Source: Phycisphaerae bacterium (GTDB lineage: Bacteria > Planctomycetota > Phycisphaerae > JAJVII01). Taken from it: a stretch of DNA of 64,000 nucleotides. Location: the NCBI GenBank assembly GCA_022072085.1, contig JAJVII010000022.1:62001-126000 (forward strand), given 5' to 3'. Made by a program: the position numbers and the translations under genes. The notes beneath the pieces are model-generated. The model made no database searches. It was not told the origin of the DNA and saw nothing but the letters and a program-made list of their open reading frames with translations. Below are positions 44,279 to 52,804 of the stretch, piece after piece (the stretch's first letter is position 1; each line of letters starts with the position of its first letter).

Positions 44279-45721
44279 TCATTCTCCGAATGAGATGAAT
44301 TTCGTCTGGAGGTACTCGTCCAGGCCCTCGGGGCCGCCCTCTCGACCGATGCCGCTGAACTTCACGCCGCCGAAGGGGGCCTCGGGCAGGCCCGGCTTGC
44401 CGTCGTTCACCCCCAGGATGCCGCACTGGAGCGCGTCGGCCACACGCCAGGCGCGGGCGACGTCGCGCGTGTAGAAATAGCCGGCCAGACCGTAGTCGGT
44501 GTCGTTGGCGGCGGCGATCGCGCCGGCTTCGTCGTCGAACGTCGCGATCGGCACGAGCGGCCCGAAGGTCTCCTCGCAGTTCAGCTTCGCGTCGGGCGTC
44601 ACGCCGGTCAGAACCGTCGGCGGGATGCAGCAGCCGAACTGGCCGGGGTCGGTCCGGGGCAGGCCGCCGGCGACGATCCTCGCCCCGCGCGCCACCGCGT
44701 CGCGGATGTGCTCGGCCGCCTTGTCGTAGCCGGCCCGGTCGATCAGCGGGCCGATCTCCGTGCCCGCCGCCAGCGGATCGCCGACGGTCATCTTCGCGAC
44801 GCGGGCGGCGAGTTTGGCGACGAACGCGTCATGCACGCCCGCCTGCACGAAGACGCGGTTGGGGCAGATGCAGGTCTGTCCGGCGTTGCGGAACTTGCTG
44901 GCGATCAGGCCCTCGACGGCTGCGTCCATGTCAGCGTCGTTGAAGACGATGAACGGTGCGTTGCCGCCCAGCTCCAGCCCGACCCGCTTGAGCGTGTCGG
45001 CGGCGCGGCGCATCAGCTCCTGGCCGACCTCGGTGCTGCCGGTGAAGCTGACCACGCGGACGGCCTTGCTGGCGAAGACCGGCTCGACGAACGGGCCGGG
45101 CCGAAGCGTCGTGACGATCTGCGCGACGCCCGGCGGCAGGCCGGCTTCGTCGAGGAGGCGGCCGAGCAGCACGGCCGACAGCGGCGTGCGTGAGCTGGGT
45201 CGGGCGACCACCGTGCAGCCGGCCGCCAGGGCCGCGGGGATCTTCTTGGCGATCATCGCGATGGGGAAGTTCCACGGCGTCATGGCCGCCGCCACGCCGA
45301 CCGGCTCGCGGAGGGTGACCCATCGTTTGCCCGGCGTGGAGGGGGGGAGGAACTGGCCCGCCGCCCGCTCGGCCTGCCCGGCGAACCACTCGAAGAAACC
45401 GGCAGCGTAGTTCCATTCGCCGACGGCCTCGGCGATGGGCTTGCCGGCCTCCGCCGACAGGATCGGCGCCCAGGCCGACTTGCGTTCGTGCATCAGACGG
45501 GCGACGGCGGCCAGGTATTGCCCGCGCCGCTTGGCCGGCGTTGCCCGCCAGGCCGCGAAGGCCGCCTCGGCCCGCGCGATCGCCGACGCCACGTCATCGC
45601 TGGACGCGTCAGCCAGCCGGGCGATCACCTCGCCGGTGTAGGGATTGCGCACGTCGAATGGGGCTGATCCCGCCGCCGGCGCGGGAATGGCCCGCGCGAT
45701 GGTATCGCTGAGCGCGGTCAT
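44279..45721 (-). CDS. NAD(P)-dependent aldehyde dehydrogenase, succinate-semialdehyde type
   Basis: The 480-residue protein is a full aldehyde dehydrogenase. TPWNFP contains Asn151. The nucleotide-binding FTGSTEVG follows, then the general base Glu250 in LELGGNAPFIVF and the nucleophile Cys284 in NAGQTCICPNR. The length and motifs fit succinate-semialdehyde or related short-chain semialdehyde dehydrogenases. The usual KPAxxTP coenzyme motif reads RPSSRTP, so the lysine that normally contacts NAD(P) is Arg174. Start set at 45721, with GGGAG six bases upstream; the longer frame runs through a palindromic repeat. The next gene upstream is an amidohydrolase. Confidence 0.88.
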   Translation of the reverse strand: MTALSDTIARAIPAPAAGSAPFDVRNPYTGEVIARLADASSDDVASAIARAEAAFAAWRATPAKRRGQYLAAVARLMHERKSAWAPILSAEAGKPIAEAVGEWNYAAGFFEWFAGQAERAAGQFLPPSTPGKRWVTLREPVGVAAAMTPWNFPIAMIAKKIPAALAAGCTVVARPSSRTPLSAVLLGRLLDEAGLPPGVAQIVTTLRPGPFVEPVFASKAVRVVSFTGSTEVGQELMRRAADTLKRVGLELGGNAPFIVFNDADMDAAVEGLIASKFRNAGQTCICPNRVFVQAGVHDAFVAKLAARVAKMTVGDPLAAGTEIGPLIDRAGYDKAAEHIRDAVARGARIVAGGLPRTDPGQFGCCIPPTVLTGVTPDAKLNCEETFGPLVPIATFDDEAGAIAAANDTDYGLAGYFYTRDVARAWRVADALQCGILGVNDGKPGLPEAPFGGVKFSGIGREGGPEGLDEYLQTKFISFGE

Positions 45722-45739
45722 GACGGTCTCCCAGAGGCT

Positions 45740-45820
45740 AGAGGTCAGGGGCCAGGGGTCAGTGAAGAAAAGAGCGGCCGACCAGCCTCTTTCTTCACTG
45801 ATCCCTGGCCTCTGACCCCT
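45740..45820. repeat. 35-bp-arm hairpin between dehydrogenase and amidohydrolase genes
   Basis: The left arm 45740-45774 (AGAGGTCAGGGGCCAGGGG...) and right arm 45786-45820 are almost perfectly complementary, with an 11-base loop. Another imperfect copy of the words (CCCCTGATCCCCAACCCCCGACCCCTGCCTCTCAG) runs on to 45850. It separates two minus-strand genes, lies just upstream of the dehydrogenase ribosome site, and would be transcribed if they form one unit. Confidence 0.75.
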
Positions 45821-45846
45821 GATCCCCAACCCCCGACCCCTGCCTC

Positions 45847-46662
45847 TCAGATGGGCAGCAGCCTGTTTGCGTTACGCCACAGAATTCTGTCCAGCACGTC
45901 GGCCGGCAGATCCCAGCCGCGCAAGGTCGTGATCAGCTTGTCGTCGCGACCGTCCACGCCGTAGAGCAGCTTGTCGGCGAAGTCGATGACGAACTGCCGC
46001 CCGAACGCCGGGTCGCGCGTGATTCCGTTGTGGCCGCTGCCGGCCGACAAGTCCGCGTAGAGGTTGGGCAATTCGGCGAGCATCCGCACCGCCTGCCCGC
46101 CGGGCGCGACCGGGCCTTTGGGGTAGAGCACGCCAGCTTCGCCCTGTCCGTCGCCGCTGATGTGCGCCCACCAGCTCTGGGCGTGGGCGATGATGTTCGT
46201 GTCCGGGCAGGCGCGGGCCGCCCGCGCCAGGGCGTCGATCGTGCCGCCATACCACCAGGTCGGGTGCTGCGGGGTCGGGTATTGCAGGTGCAGCACGACG
46301 GGCATGCTCAGTTCGCCGGCGACGCGGAACATACGGATCACGTCGGGGCTGTCGTAGGCGGTGCGGACCTTGATCTCGCCGTAGCCGCGGGCGCCGCGGG
46401 CGTGGGCCTCGCGCAGCAGCCGCTCGGCGTCGGTCCGCCGCGGGTCGTAGCCGGCGAAGGGGATGAACCGGTCGGGATACTTTCCCGCGCACTCCAGCAC
46501 GTCGGGGATCGACAGGTGCATGTAGGTCGGTTCGAGCCCGCCGTCGATGGCCTCCCAGCTCAGCAGCCAGGCCTTGTCGACACCGACCGAGTCGAGATAG
46601 GCCACGATGTCCGCGTCGTCCCAGCCGTGCCATCGCGTGTGCTGATGCGAGTCGATGATCAT
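45847..46662 (-). CDS. Amidohydrolase-2-type TIM-barrel metal hydrolase
   Basis: The 271-residue product starts MIIDSHQHTRWHGW, the HxH metal motif of amidohydrolase family 2. It continues with VVLHLQYP, containing the next His, then IIAHAQSWW, YADLSAGSG and LLYGVDGRDD, where an Asp near the C-terminal end of the barrel is expected. Such enzymes cover decarboxylases and lactonases; the reaction cannot be set. AGGAGGT precedes the ATG. The neighbour on the same strand is a semialdehyde dehydrogenase, so a joint catabolic role is possible. Confidence 0.8.
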   Translation of the reverse strand: MIIDSHQHTRWHGWDDADIVAYLDSVGVDKAWLLSWEAIDGGLEPTYMHLSIPDVLECAGKYPDRFIPFAGYDPRRTDAERLLREAHARGARGYGEIKVRTAYDSPDVIRMFRVAGELSMPVVLHLQYPTPQHPTWWYGGTIDALARAARACPDTNIIAHAQSWWAHISGDGQGEAGVLYPKGPVAPGGQAVRMLAELPNLYADLSAGSGHNGITRDPAFGRQFVIDFADKLLYGVDGRDDKLITTLRGWDLPADVLDRILWRNANRLLPI

Positions 46663-47060
46663 CCGCGCACCTCCTGCCGGCATGATAGGCCGGGCCGGGC
46701 GGAATGCAACGGGGGAGGCGCGATGGAACCCTCGCTCGCGCTCTTGCGAGGGAATAGAGGAAGGGGAGAGAGTTGTCCGGCCCCTCGCCCTCGCTCTTGC
46801 GAGGGAGAGGGTGGCCCCGGCTTCGCGCCAGCGAAGGCGGGGACGGGTGAGGGTGGCGACGCGCGAGGAAGTCCGCAGCCCAGGCAGCACCCACTACGAC
46901 ACCAAAGACACCCTCACCCAGGCCCTCTCCCTCGAATGAGGGAGAGGGGGAAGAGTGGCCATCCTCGCGCGGCATCCCCCCCGCGGGCTGCTATGGACAA
47001 CGCGGCCGCCCGGCCTTATAAGGAAGTATTCGCCGCCCGCCGCGGCCACGGGATGGGACG
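46663..47060. repeat. Divergent intergenic region with CCTCGCTCTTGCGAGGGAG repeats
   Basis: These 398 bases separate the amidohydrolase and methyltransferase genes. The word CTCGC-GCTCTTGCGAGGGA occurs at about 46734-46753 and again (CCCTCGCTCTTGCGAGGGAGAGGG) at 46787-46810. A third palindrome, CCCTCTCCCTCGAATGAGGGAGAGGG, is at 46923-46948. Each is a small self-complementary hairpin. Other pieces such as GGGTGAGGGTGG (46848-46860) and CACCCTCACCC (46911-46921) are complementary across the block. No open frame of interest was seen; promoters are not clear. Confidence 0.65.
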
Positions 47061-47903
47061 ATGAACATCGACGGACTGGACCAACTGGACTTCGAACGCG
47101 TCGGCGTCATCCGCCGGGCGTTCAAGGCAGGAGTCGTACATCCTCTGATCAATTGGATCCTGCCCGCGAGCTTCATGCGCTGGTTCTTCCGCATCACCCG
47201 CAGCGAGATGGCCGCCGCAAGCTGGGCCAACCCCGGCGGCTGGAAGTCGATGGAACTCAGCTACCGCGAAACCAAACACCCCCAGATCGCCGACCGCCTG
47301 CTGGCCCGCGTGGGCTCGGTCCCCGTCGCTCTGCGCAACCGCAAGCGGCTGGTCGTCGAGATCTTCACGCGGATGATCGCCGATCGCGACGGGCAGGCCA
47401 CGCACATCGTCGCCCTCGGCGCCGGGCCGGGAATGAACACGCTGGAGGCAATGGAGCGCAGCGGCCATCGCGACGTCCACGCCTGGATGATCGACCTGAA
47501 CCCCGACAGCTTCGAGTTCGGCCGACAGCTTGCGGCCTCCAAGGGGTTGTCCGACCGCGTGCGATACATCCACGGCGACGTGCAGCACTATCGGCGGCTG
47601 GTGGACGCGGTGCCGAACATCGTCGAGATGATCGGCATCTGCGAATACCTGCCCGACGAGGCGGTGCGCGACCTGGCCCGCGCGGTCAGCGACGTGATGC
47701 CGCCCGGCAGTCGCCTGGTCGCCAACAGCCTGAGCAAGCGGCACGGCACGGACCGGTTCTTTCGCCGCGTGATGGACCTGCACATGATCCACCGCAGCCC
47801 CGAGCATGTCAGCGGCATGCTCGCCGACGCCGGAATCGTCACCGAGCACGTCGTCCCCGAGCCGATGGGCGTTTACAGGATCCTGATCTGCCGAAAGCAG
47901 TAG
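47061..47903 (+). CDS. Class I SAM-dependent methyltransferase
   Basis: The 280-residue protein shows the Rossmann SAM site VALGAGPGMNT, an acidic loop (WMIDLNPDSFEFG), a motif-II-like region (RYIHGDVQHY) and a late strand (VRYI...RLVANSL). About 75 residues precede the SAM domain (MRWFFRITRSEMAAASWANP). I cannot tell the methyl acceptor. GGGACG directly precedes the ATG. It lies upstream of a LarA-like gene in the same direction, with a repeat-bearing gap of about 145 bases. Confidence 0.75.
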   Translation: MNIDGLDQLDFERVGVIRRAFKAGVVHPLINWILPASFMRWFFRITRSEMAAASWANPGGWKSMELSYRETKHPQIADRLLARVGSVPVALRNRKRLVVEIFTRMIADRDGQATHIVALGAGPGMNTLEAMERSGHRDVHAWMIDLNPDSFEFGRQLAASKGLSDRVRYIHGDVQHYRRLVDAVPNIVEMIGICEYLPDEAVRDLARAVSDVMPPGSRLVANSLSKRHGTDRFFRRVMDLHMIHRSPEHVSGMLADAGIVTEHVVPEPMGVYRILICRKQ

Positions 47904-48048
47904 GGCCATCGCCGCAGAGTCGCAGAGGCGCGGAGAAGAGGATTTGTCATTCGGGCCTGGTCATTGATTCGACATTCGTCACTCGACATTCGAGGTGGTG
48001 ACGACGCCGGCCTGCATGAATGTCCCGTTGCAGTCGCATGGGGTGCTG
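47904..48048. repeat. Gap with CGCAGAG and CATTCG word repeats
   Basis: This short gap before the LarA-like gene contains CGCCGCAGAGTCGCAGAGGCGCGGAG, a word series related to repeats at 49.4 and 52.9 kb. It also contains GTCATTCGG..GGTCATTGATTCGACATTCGTCACTCGACATTCGAGG, related to the 43.1 kb palindrome. Two word families are thus joined here. In-frame GTG (47995) and ATG (48016) codons also lie in this stretch and could start the next gene. Confidence 0.5.
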
Positions 48049-49404
48049 ATGGCAGCCGACTGGTCCATCCCTGACGCGCCGATCTCGCTGCCCTGGGGCG
48101 ACGGCGAGTTGCCGCTCGACCTGCCGGGCGGCTGGCCCGTCTTCCTCGCCCGGCCGGACGCCCCGCCCGCGCCCGATCGGCCGTTGGCTGAGATGTTGCA
48201 GTCGGCGCTGGCTGAGCCGCTGGACGCTCCGCCGCTGGCGAAGATCGCCCGCCGACTCAGCGAGAAGTCCGGTTCGCGCATCGCCATCGTCGTGGACGAC
48301 AACTCGCGGCACACGCCGGTGGCCGACGTGCTGCCCGTGCTGCTGCGCGAGATCAAGGCCGGCCAGTGGTTCGACGACTCGCGGATCGAAATCCACTTCG
48401 CCTCCGGCATGCACACGCCGATGACGCCCGCGGAGATGGCCGACCGCATCGGCGCCGACCTGGCGGCCCGCTTCGCCTGCTGCAACAACCCCTGGCACGA
48501 CCCGTCGCAGTATCGCTACCTCGGTCGCACGCGCAACGCCACGCCGATCCACCTGTCGGCCCGCGTCGCCGACGCGGACCTGCGGATCCTCGTCGGCTCG
48601 GTGAACGCGCACATGCAGGCCGGTTTCGCCGGCGGCATGAAGCTGCTGTTTCCCGGCTGCGCGTCGCTGGGGACGATCCGCCGCCTGCACCTGCGCGGCA
48701 CGGGTGTGTTCCGCCAGCGGATCGGCGTGCCCGTCGCGGGCAACCCAATGCGGCAGGAGATCGACTCCATCTTCGAGTATCTGCCGGGCCTGACCTTCAA
48801 CGTGCAGCTCATGCTCGACGGCCGCTTCCGCGTGCTCCAGGCGTCCGCCGGGCATCCGATCGCCAGCCAGCGGGCCATCGCCGCCGACGCGGCCCGCCGA
48901 TTCGGCGTCGCCCTGCCCGGGCCCGCCGACCTGGTCGTCAGCAACGGCTTTCCGCTGGAACTGGACTTCTGGCAGGGGTTCAAGAGCGTCGCCAACACGG
49001 TCTTCGCCGCCCGGCCCGGCGGGGTCGTCGTCGCCCTGATGCGCTGCGCCGCGGGCGCCAACAACATGCCGATCCCCAAGTGGTGGTTCAGCCGGCGCGT
49101 CCTGCGGGCGGTGATGCGCGTAACCGGCCGCGACGGCCTGATCAGCCTGATGAGCCGCCTGACCCCGCAGCTTCACGCCGAGGCCCGCTTCTTCGTGCGC
49201 TTCGCCCTGAGCACGATCGCCCGCAACCCGGTGCTGGTCTACTCGCCGAACCTGGTCGCGGAGGGCGTGCGCTTCCCTGGCATCGAGATTTCCGACGACC
49301 TGCCCGCGCTGCTGGCGCGGGCGGCGGGGCTGCTGGGCGGCGCGATCCCCCCCAACGTGACCGTCTTCCCCGAAGGCGGCGTCTGCTACCCCCTGGCGAC
49401 ATAA
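48049..49404 (+). CDS. LarA-like nickel-pincer racemase/epimerase family protein
   Basis: The 451-residue protein matches the lactate racemase family. The diagnostic residues are present: DDNSRHTP with Arg87, GMHTP with His122, the NAHMQAGFAGGMK block with His188 and Lys198, and RRLH with His214. In LarA the lysine holds the nickel-pincer nucleotide and the histidines act in catalysis or metal binding. The real substrate is probably a 2-hydroxy acid, but paralogues in this family vary widely. No larB, larC or larE gene for cofactor synthesis is in the window. The start at 48049 has ATGGGG five bases upstream; 48016 or a GTG at 47995 would add 11 or 18 residues. Confidence 0.78.
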   Translation: MAADWSIPDAPISLPWGDGELPLDLPGGWPVFLARPDAPPAPDRPLAEMLQSALAEPLDAPPLAKIARRLSEKSGSRIAIVVDDNSRHTPVADVLPVLLREIKAGQWFDDSRIEIHFASGMHTPMTPAEMADRIGADLAARFACCNNPWHDPSQYRYLGRTRNATPIHLSARVADADLRILVGSVNAHMQAGFAGGMKLLFPGCASLGTIRRLHLRGTGVFRQRIGVPVAGNPMRQEIDSIFEYLPGLTFNVQLMLDGRFRVLQASAGHPIASQRAIAADAARRFGVALPGPADLVVSNGFPLELDFWQGFKSVANTVFAARPGGVVVALMRCAAGANNMPIPKWWFSRRVLRAVMRVTGRDGLISLMSRLTPQLHAEARFFVRFALSTIARNPVLVYSPNLVAEGVRFPGIEISDDLPALLARAAGLLGGAIPPNVTVFPEGGVCYPLAT

Positions 49405-49616
49405 GGGGCGGGACGCCGCAAAGACCCGGAAACGCGACGAAGAGAATTCACTCGCAGATTACGCAGATCACGCAGATTGGCTGGACGCAGAGAGGGGACA
49501 CATGCCCCTGGTCGTCTGCATGCGGACGGTCCCTTCTTCTCCGCGTCGCCGTGTCTCTGGTCTTCACGCCGTCCCCCATTCGCGCGGCGGGGGATTTCGG
49601 TTAACCTCGAACGCGT
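49405..49616. repeat. Palindromic block with CGCAGATTACGCAGAT words
   Basis: This gap of 212 bases holds a wide imperfect palindrome: GGGACGCCGCAAAGACCCGG (49410-49429) faces the complement of CTGGTCTTCACGCCGTCCC (49558-49576), with further pairing of GACGAAGAG with CTTCTTCTCC. Inside it, 49452-49478 reads CGCAGATTACGCAGATCACGCAGATT, nearly the same as at 52841-52865. ACGCAGAGAGGGGACA is another shared word. Confidence 0.7.
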
Positions 49617-51230
49617 ATGCGGAATCTTGCGGTCATAGTGCCCTGTCTGTTCCTCGGCGCCCCAGCCACGGGTGTCGCACAGGACGACTCCCTCCCCGCG
49701 TCTCTTCGCATCCAAGCCAGGCCTGGGCTCGACGGGCGGTGGGCGGTGGGGCGCTGGGCGCCGCTGCGGCTGGTCTTCCACGACCCCGGCGAGCTGCGCG
49801 GGATCGAACTGTTCTGCGAGGCTGGCGGTCCGACCTTCCGGGCCGACGCCCTGCCGGCCCCGACCGGCGAGAGCTACATCGACCTGGCTGTCTATGCCCA
49901 ACTGGGGTCCGACGAGTGGACCGTTCGGCTGACCCGGCCGGGCGGGGCGGTGCAGTTGGTTTCGCTGCGGCTGGGCGTGCAGTTCGGCGCGGGTCGGCTG
50001 GGGGAGATCACCCCGCAGCGCGAGCGCGACTGGATGCGCGGGCCGACGGCGGAGAACGAGATGGCCCTGGCCGCCGGCGACGGGGCGTCGATCGCGTCCG
50101 ACCTGCTGGCGACCAGCAAGATGGCGGCCCAGTATCTGGCGACCGGGCGGACGCTGACGGTGACCTCGCCGACGACGCAACCGACCGACTTGAGCCTGGC
50201 CCAGACCTTCGGCGGGCAGGGGCTCGGCGGCGGGCTTGCGGACGAGCACGTCTACCGCGGGCTGTGGGGCGAGGGGGCCGCCGACCCGCCCGCGTTGTGG
50301 CAGCAGATGCCCCTGGCGGTGCTGGCCGGGGCCGGGCTGGGCGTGCTGGCGACGGGCCTGCTGCTGCGGCGTCGGCCGGCGTGGGCGGCGGCTGCGGCGC
50401 TGGTCGTGATGGCGGCGGCCGGCGCGGGCCTGTGGCGCTGGCAGGCGGGGCGGGGCGGGCTGCTCCAGGTGCGGATGGAAATCGTAACGCGCCCCGGCGA
50501 CGCCGGCGGGCGGCGATGGGTTCCCCTGCGCCGCCAGTCGGCCATCGCGGTGGCGGCCCGTCGCGGCGGGCGGTGCGCCGTCGCGGACCTCGAGCCGACG
50601 GCCCAGCCGGTCGCGGCGTTGCTGAGCGAACGGCTGGACGGCGTGCTGCTGCCGGCCCGCTGGCGGACGTCAGCCGACGGTGCGACCGGGGCTGTCGTGG
50701 ACCTGCCGCGCGGGGATCGCCGGCTGCTGGTCTCCACCTGGTGCGACGCGACCGGCGGCCAGGTCGAACTGGATGAGGGCCGCGCCGAGGACGACAAAGC
50801 GATTCGCGCGGTTGCGTGGCGGGGCCTGCCCGTGACGCTCGAAAGCGCCTGGCTGGTCGAGGGCGACCAGGCCTGGCCGATCGGCAGGATCGCAGGCCGC
50901 GACGGGCGGGCGCCGCTCGGCGACGCGGCGGTCTCCTGGCCGACCGTCTACACCGCGCAAGCCGGCGCGGGCGAAGCCGACCGCCTGGCCCATCGGCTGA
51001 TGGAGCACTGGTCGCGCTGGACGGTTGGCAGGGCGACGCGGCGCTGGCTGATCGGCTGGGAGTCGCCGTCGCCCGCGGGCGGACTGGCCGCGGACCCCCG
51101 CCAGCCGCCGCCGGCCGTCGAGCGCGGCGGCGTGCTGCATCTGCCGACGCTCTGGGCGATCGACCTGGGCCCGCTTCCGGAGGCGGACGACGGCCCATTC
51201 CGCCAGGGCCTGCCGCAGCGCAGCCAATAG
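49617..51230 (+). CDS. Exported protein with two central membrane helices, unknown function
   Basis: I do not recognise the family. The 537-residue product has a signal peptide (MRNLAVIVPCLFLGAPATGVA). An exported beta-type domain of about 200 residues follows (WAPLRLVFHDPGELRGIELF, DEWTVRLTRPGGAVQLVSL). Two hydrophobic helices lie at about 233-251 and 256-274. The C-terminal part of about 260 residues has strands such as DGVLLPARWRTSADGATGAV. This layout, an exported half, a short hairpin in the membrane and another exported half, recalls large planctomycete membrane proteins near TPR and DUF4159 genes. Confidence 0.65.
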   Translation: MRNLAVIVPCLFLGAPATGVAQDDSLPASLRIQARPGLDGRWAVGRWAPLRLVFHDPGELRGIELFCEAGGPTFRADALPAPTGESYIDLAVYAQLGSDEWTVRLTRPGGAVQLVSLRLGVQFGAGRLGEITPQRERDWMRGPTAENEMALAAGDGASIASDLLATSKMAAQYLATGRTLTVTSPTTQPTDLSLAQTFGGQGLGGGLADEHVYRGLWGEGAADPPALWQQMPLAVLAGAGLGVLATGLLLRRRPAWAAAAALVVMAAAGAGLWRWQAGRGGLLQVRMEIVTRPGDAGGRRWVPLRRQSAIAVAARRGGRCAVADLEPTAQPVAALLSERLDGVLLPARWRTSADGATGAVVDLPRGDRRLLVSTWCDATGGQVELDEGRAEDDKAIRAVAWRGLPVTLESAWLVEGDQAWPIGRIAGRDGRAPLGDAAVSWPTVYTAQAGAGEADRLAHRLMEHWSRWTVGRATRRWLIGWESPSPAGGLAADPRQPPPAVERGGVLHLPTLWAIDLGPLPEADDGPFRQGLPQRSQ

Positions 51231-51364
51231 AGCAGCCCGATTCGTCGTGTGGGGGGGCCGCTGTCCGCGTCGGCAGGACCGATGCTCCATTGCCGAAGCC
51301 GGGAACCTTCACGCCGCTGGCGTGTCTAACGGGCGGAGAGGGGGTCCGTCCACAGGAGACGCCC

Positions 51365-52804
51365 ATGCGCCGCGTCCTGCCGTGCCTGCTGATCGTGATC
51401 TGCACCTGCTTCCTGCCGGCCGTCGCCGACGAGGCCGCCCCCGCGCCCGGCCAGGCGGTCAGCGGCCTCAAGCTCACGCTGTCGGCGGACCCGGCCGTCC
51501 TCCAGATGACCCCGCGCAACCTGAGGCGGGCCCTGGCCGACACGCCGCGATACGACTGCACCAAGGCCGCCCTCACGCTCACCTTCACCAACGTCAGCGA
51601 CAAGCCGATCAAGCTGGATGCCTACGACCTGACCTGGAGCCGCGTGAAGGTGTCGGCTACCGGCCCGACGGCTAAGAGCGTCCGCGTTTCGCCGTTGAAG
51701 GTCATGCGCGACATGGCCGCCCCGGCTCCCGGCGATTACCCGACGATCGAGCCCGGCAAGAGCTGGTCGGCCAAGGCCCAGTTCCCCGGCCTGCTCGGCG
51801 GCGAGATGTACCTGGTGGCTGACCCCGGCCTCTATCGCCTTTCGCTCACCTACACCGGCAAGATCGACACCAACGCCGCCGCCCGGCCGGCCTTCCAGGA
51901 CGGCACGTGGGTCGGCGTGGTCGCCAGCAACGCGGTCGAACTGGTCGCCAACGCCCCCGCCGGCGAAGCCGCCTACGGGCAGCCCGTCAACGGCCTGGCC
52001 CTGGGCGTCAGCGTCCCGGGCTACGAGGTCGCCCCCGGGGAGCCGATCAAGGCGACGCTGACGCTGCGTAACGTGGGCGAGAAGGAACTGCTCGTCCTGC
52101 CGGCGATGGTGCAGTCTGATACGCTGCGGTTCGAAGTCGTCAGCCCGGACGGCAAGACGATCCCCTACCGCGGGCCGATGCGTGACTGGGACATCCCCGA
52201 CTACGACGCCGCGGTCAGGACGCTCAAGACGGGCGAGGCCGTCTCAGCCGATCAGTCGCTGTTCGGTTTCGCAATGAACGCTCCCGGCGTCTATCGCATC
52301 ACGGCCACTTACCACTGGCCCAACGCCGCACCGCCGCCGGGCCGAAAGCCGGCGGTCTGGAACCGCGGGCCGATCTGGACCGGCGATGCGACGTCGGCCA
52401 CCTTCGCGATCACGGTGAAGCCGAAGGACGACGCTGCCGGCGACGGCAAGCAGGGCGTCGAGGGGCAGGTGATGCAGTTGACCGGCGACTTCATGCCCGG
52501 CCCGGGCCCGGCCCGCGGGGCGCGTACGCCGCTGAGCGTGCCCGTGCACGTATTCAAGGGCAAGGTGAAGATGTTCACCAGGCCCGACCCCACCCATGCC
52601 CAGCTCGTCAGGACGGTGCAGGCCGACAAGGACGGGAAGTTCAAAGTCGCCCTCGCCCCGGGCGTCTATACGGTGGTGGCCCAGATCGGCGGCAGCATGT
52701 ATCTGAACATCATGACCGGCGACGGATTCTGGTGGGCGGTGACGGTGGAGGCAGGCAAGTGGGCCCATGTTGACATCAAGGAGACCTCCGGTGCGGCGTT
52801 CTGA
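51365..52804 (+). CDS. Secreted multi-domain beta-sandwich protein, unknown function
   Basis: The 479-residue product starts at 51365 (AGGAG upstream) and has a signal peptide (RRVLPCLLIVICTCFLPAVA). It appears to have two or three Ig-like domains: a first with ALTLTFTNVSDKPIKLDAYD and LYRLSLTYTG, a second with PIKATLTLRNVGEKELLVLP and GVYRITATYHWP, and a last with a carboxypeptidase-regulatory-like pattern (VHVFKGKVKMF...KDGKFKVALAPGVYTVVAQI). No enzyme site is seen. It begins 134 bases after the previous gene, on the same strand. Confidence 0.7.
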   Translation: MRRVLPCLLIVICTCFLPAVADEAAPAPGQAVSGLKLTLSADPAVLQMTPRNLRRALADTPRYDCTKAALTLTFTNVSDKPIKLDAYDLTWSRVKVSATGPTAKSVRVSPLKVMRDMAAPAPGDYPTIEPGKSWSAKAQFPGLLGGEMYLVADPGLYRLSLTYTGKIDTNAAARPAFQDGTWVGVVASNAVELVANAPAGEAAYGQPVNGLALGVSVPGYEVAPGEPIKATLTLRNVGEKELLVLPAMVQSDTLRFEVVSPDGKTIPYRGPMRDWDIPDYDAAVRTLKTGEAVSADQSLFGFAMNAPGVYRITATYHWPNAAPPPGRKPAVWNRGPIWTGDATSATFAITVKPKDDAAGDGKQGVEGQVMQLTGDFMPGPGPARGARTPLSVPVHVFKGKVKMFTRPDPTHAQLVRTVQADKDGKFKVALAPGVYTVVAQIGGSMYLNIMTGDGFWWAVTVEAGKWAHVDIKETSGAAF

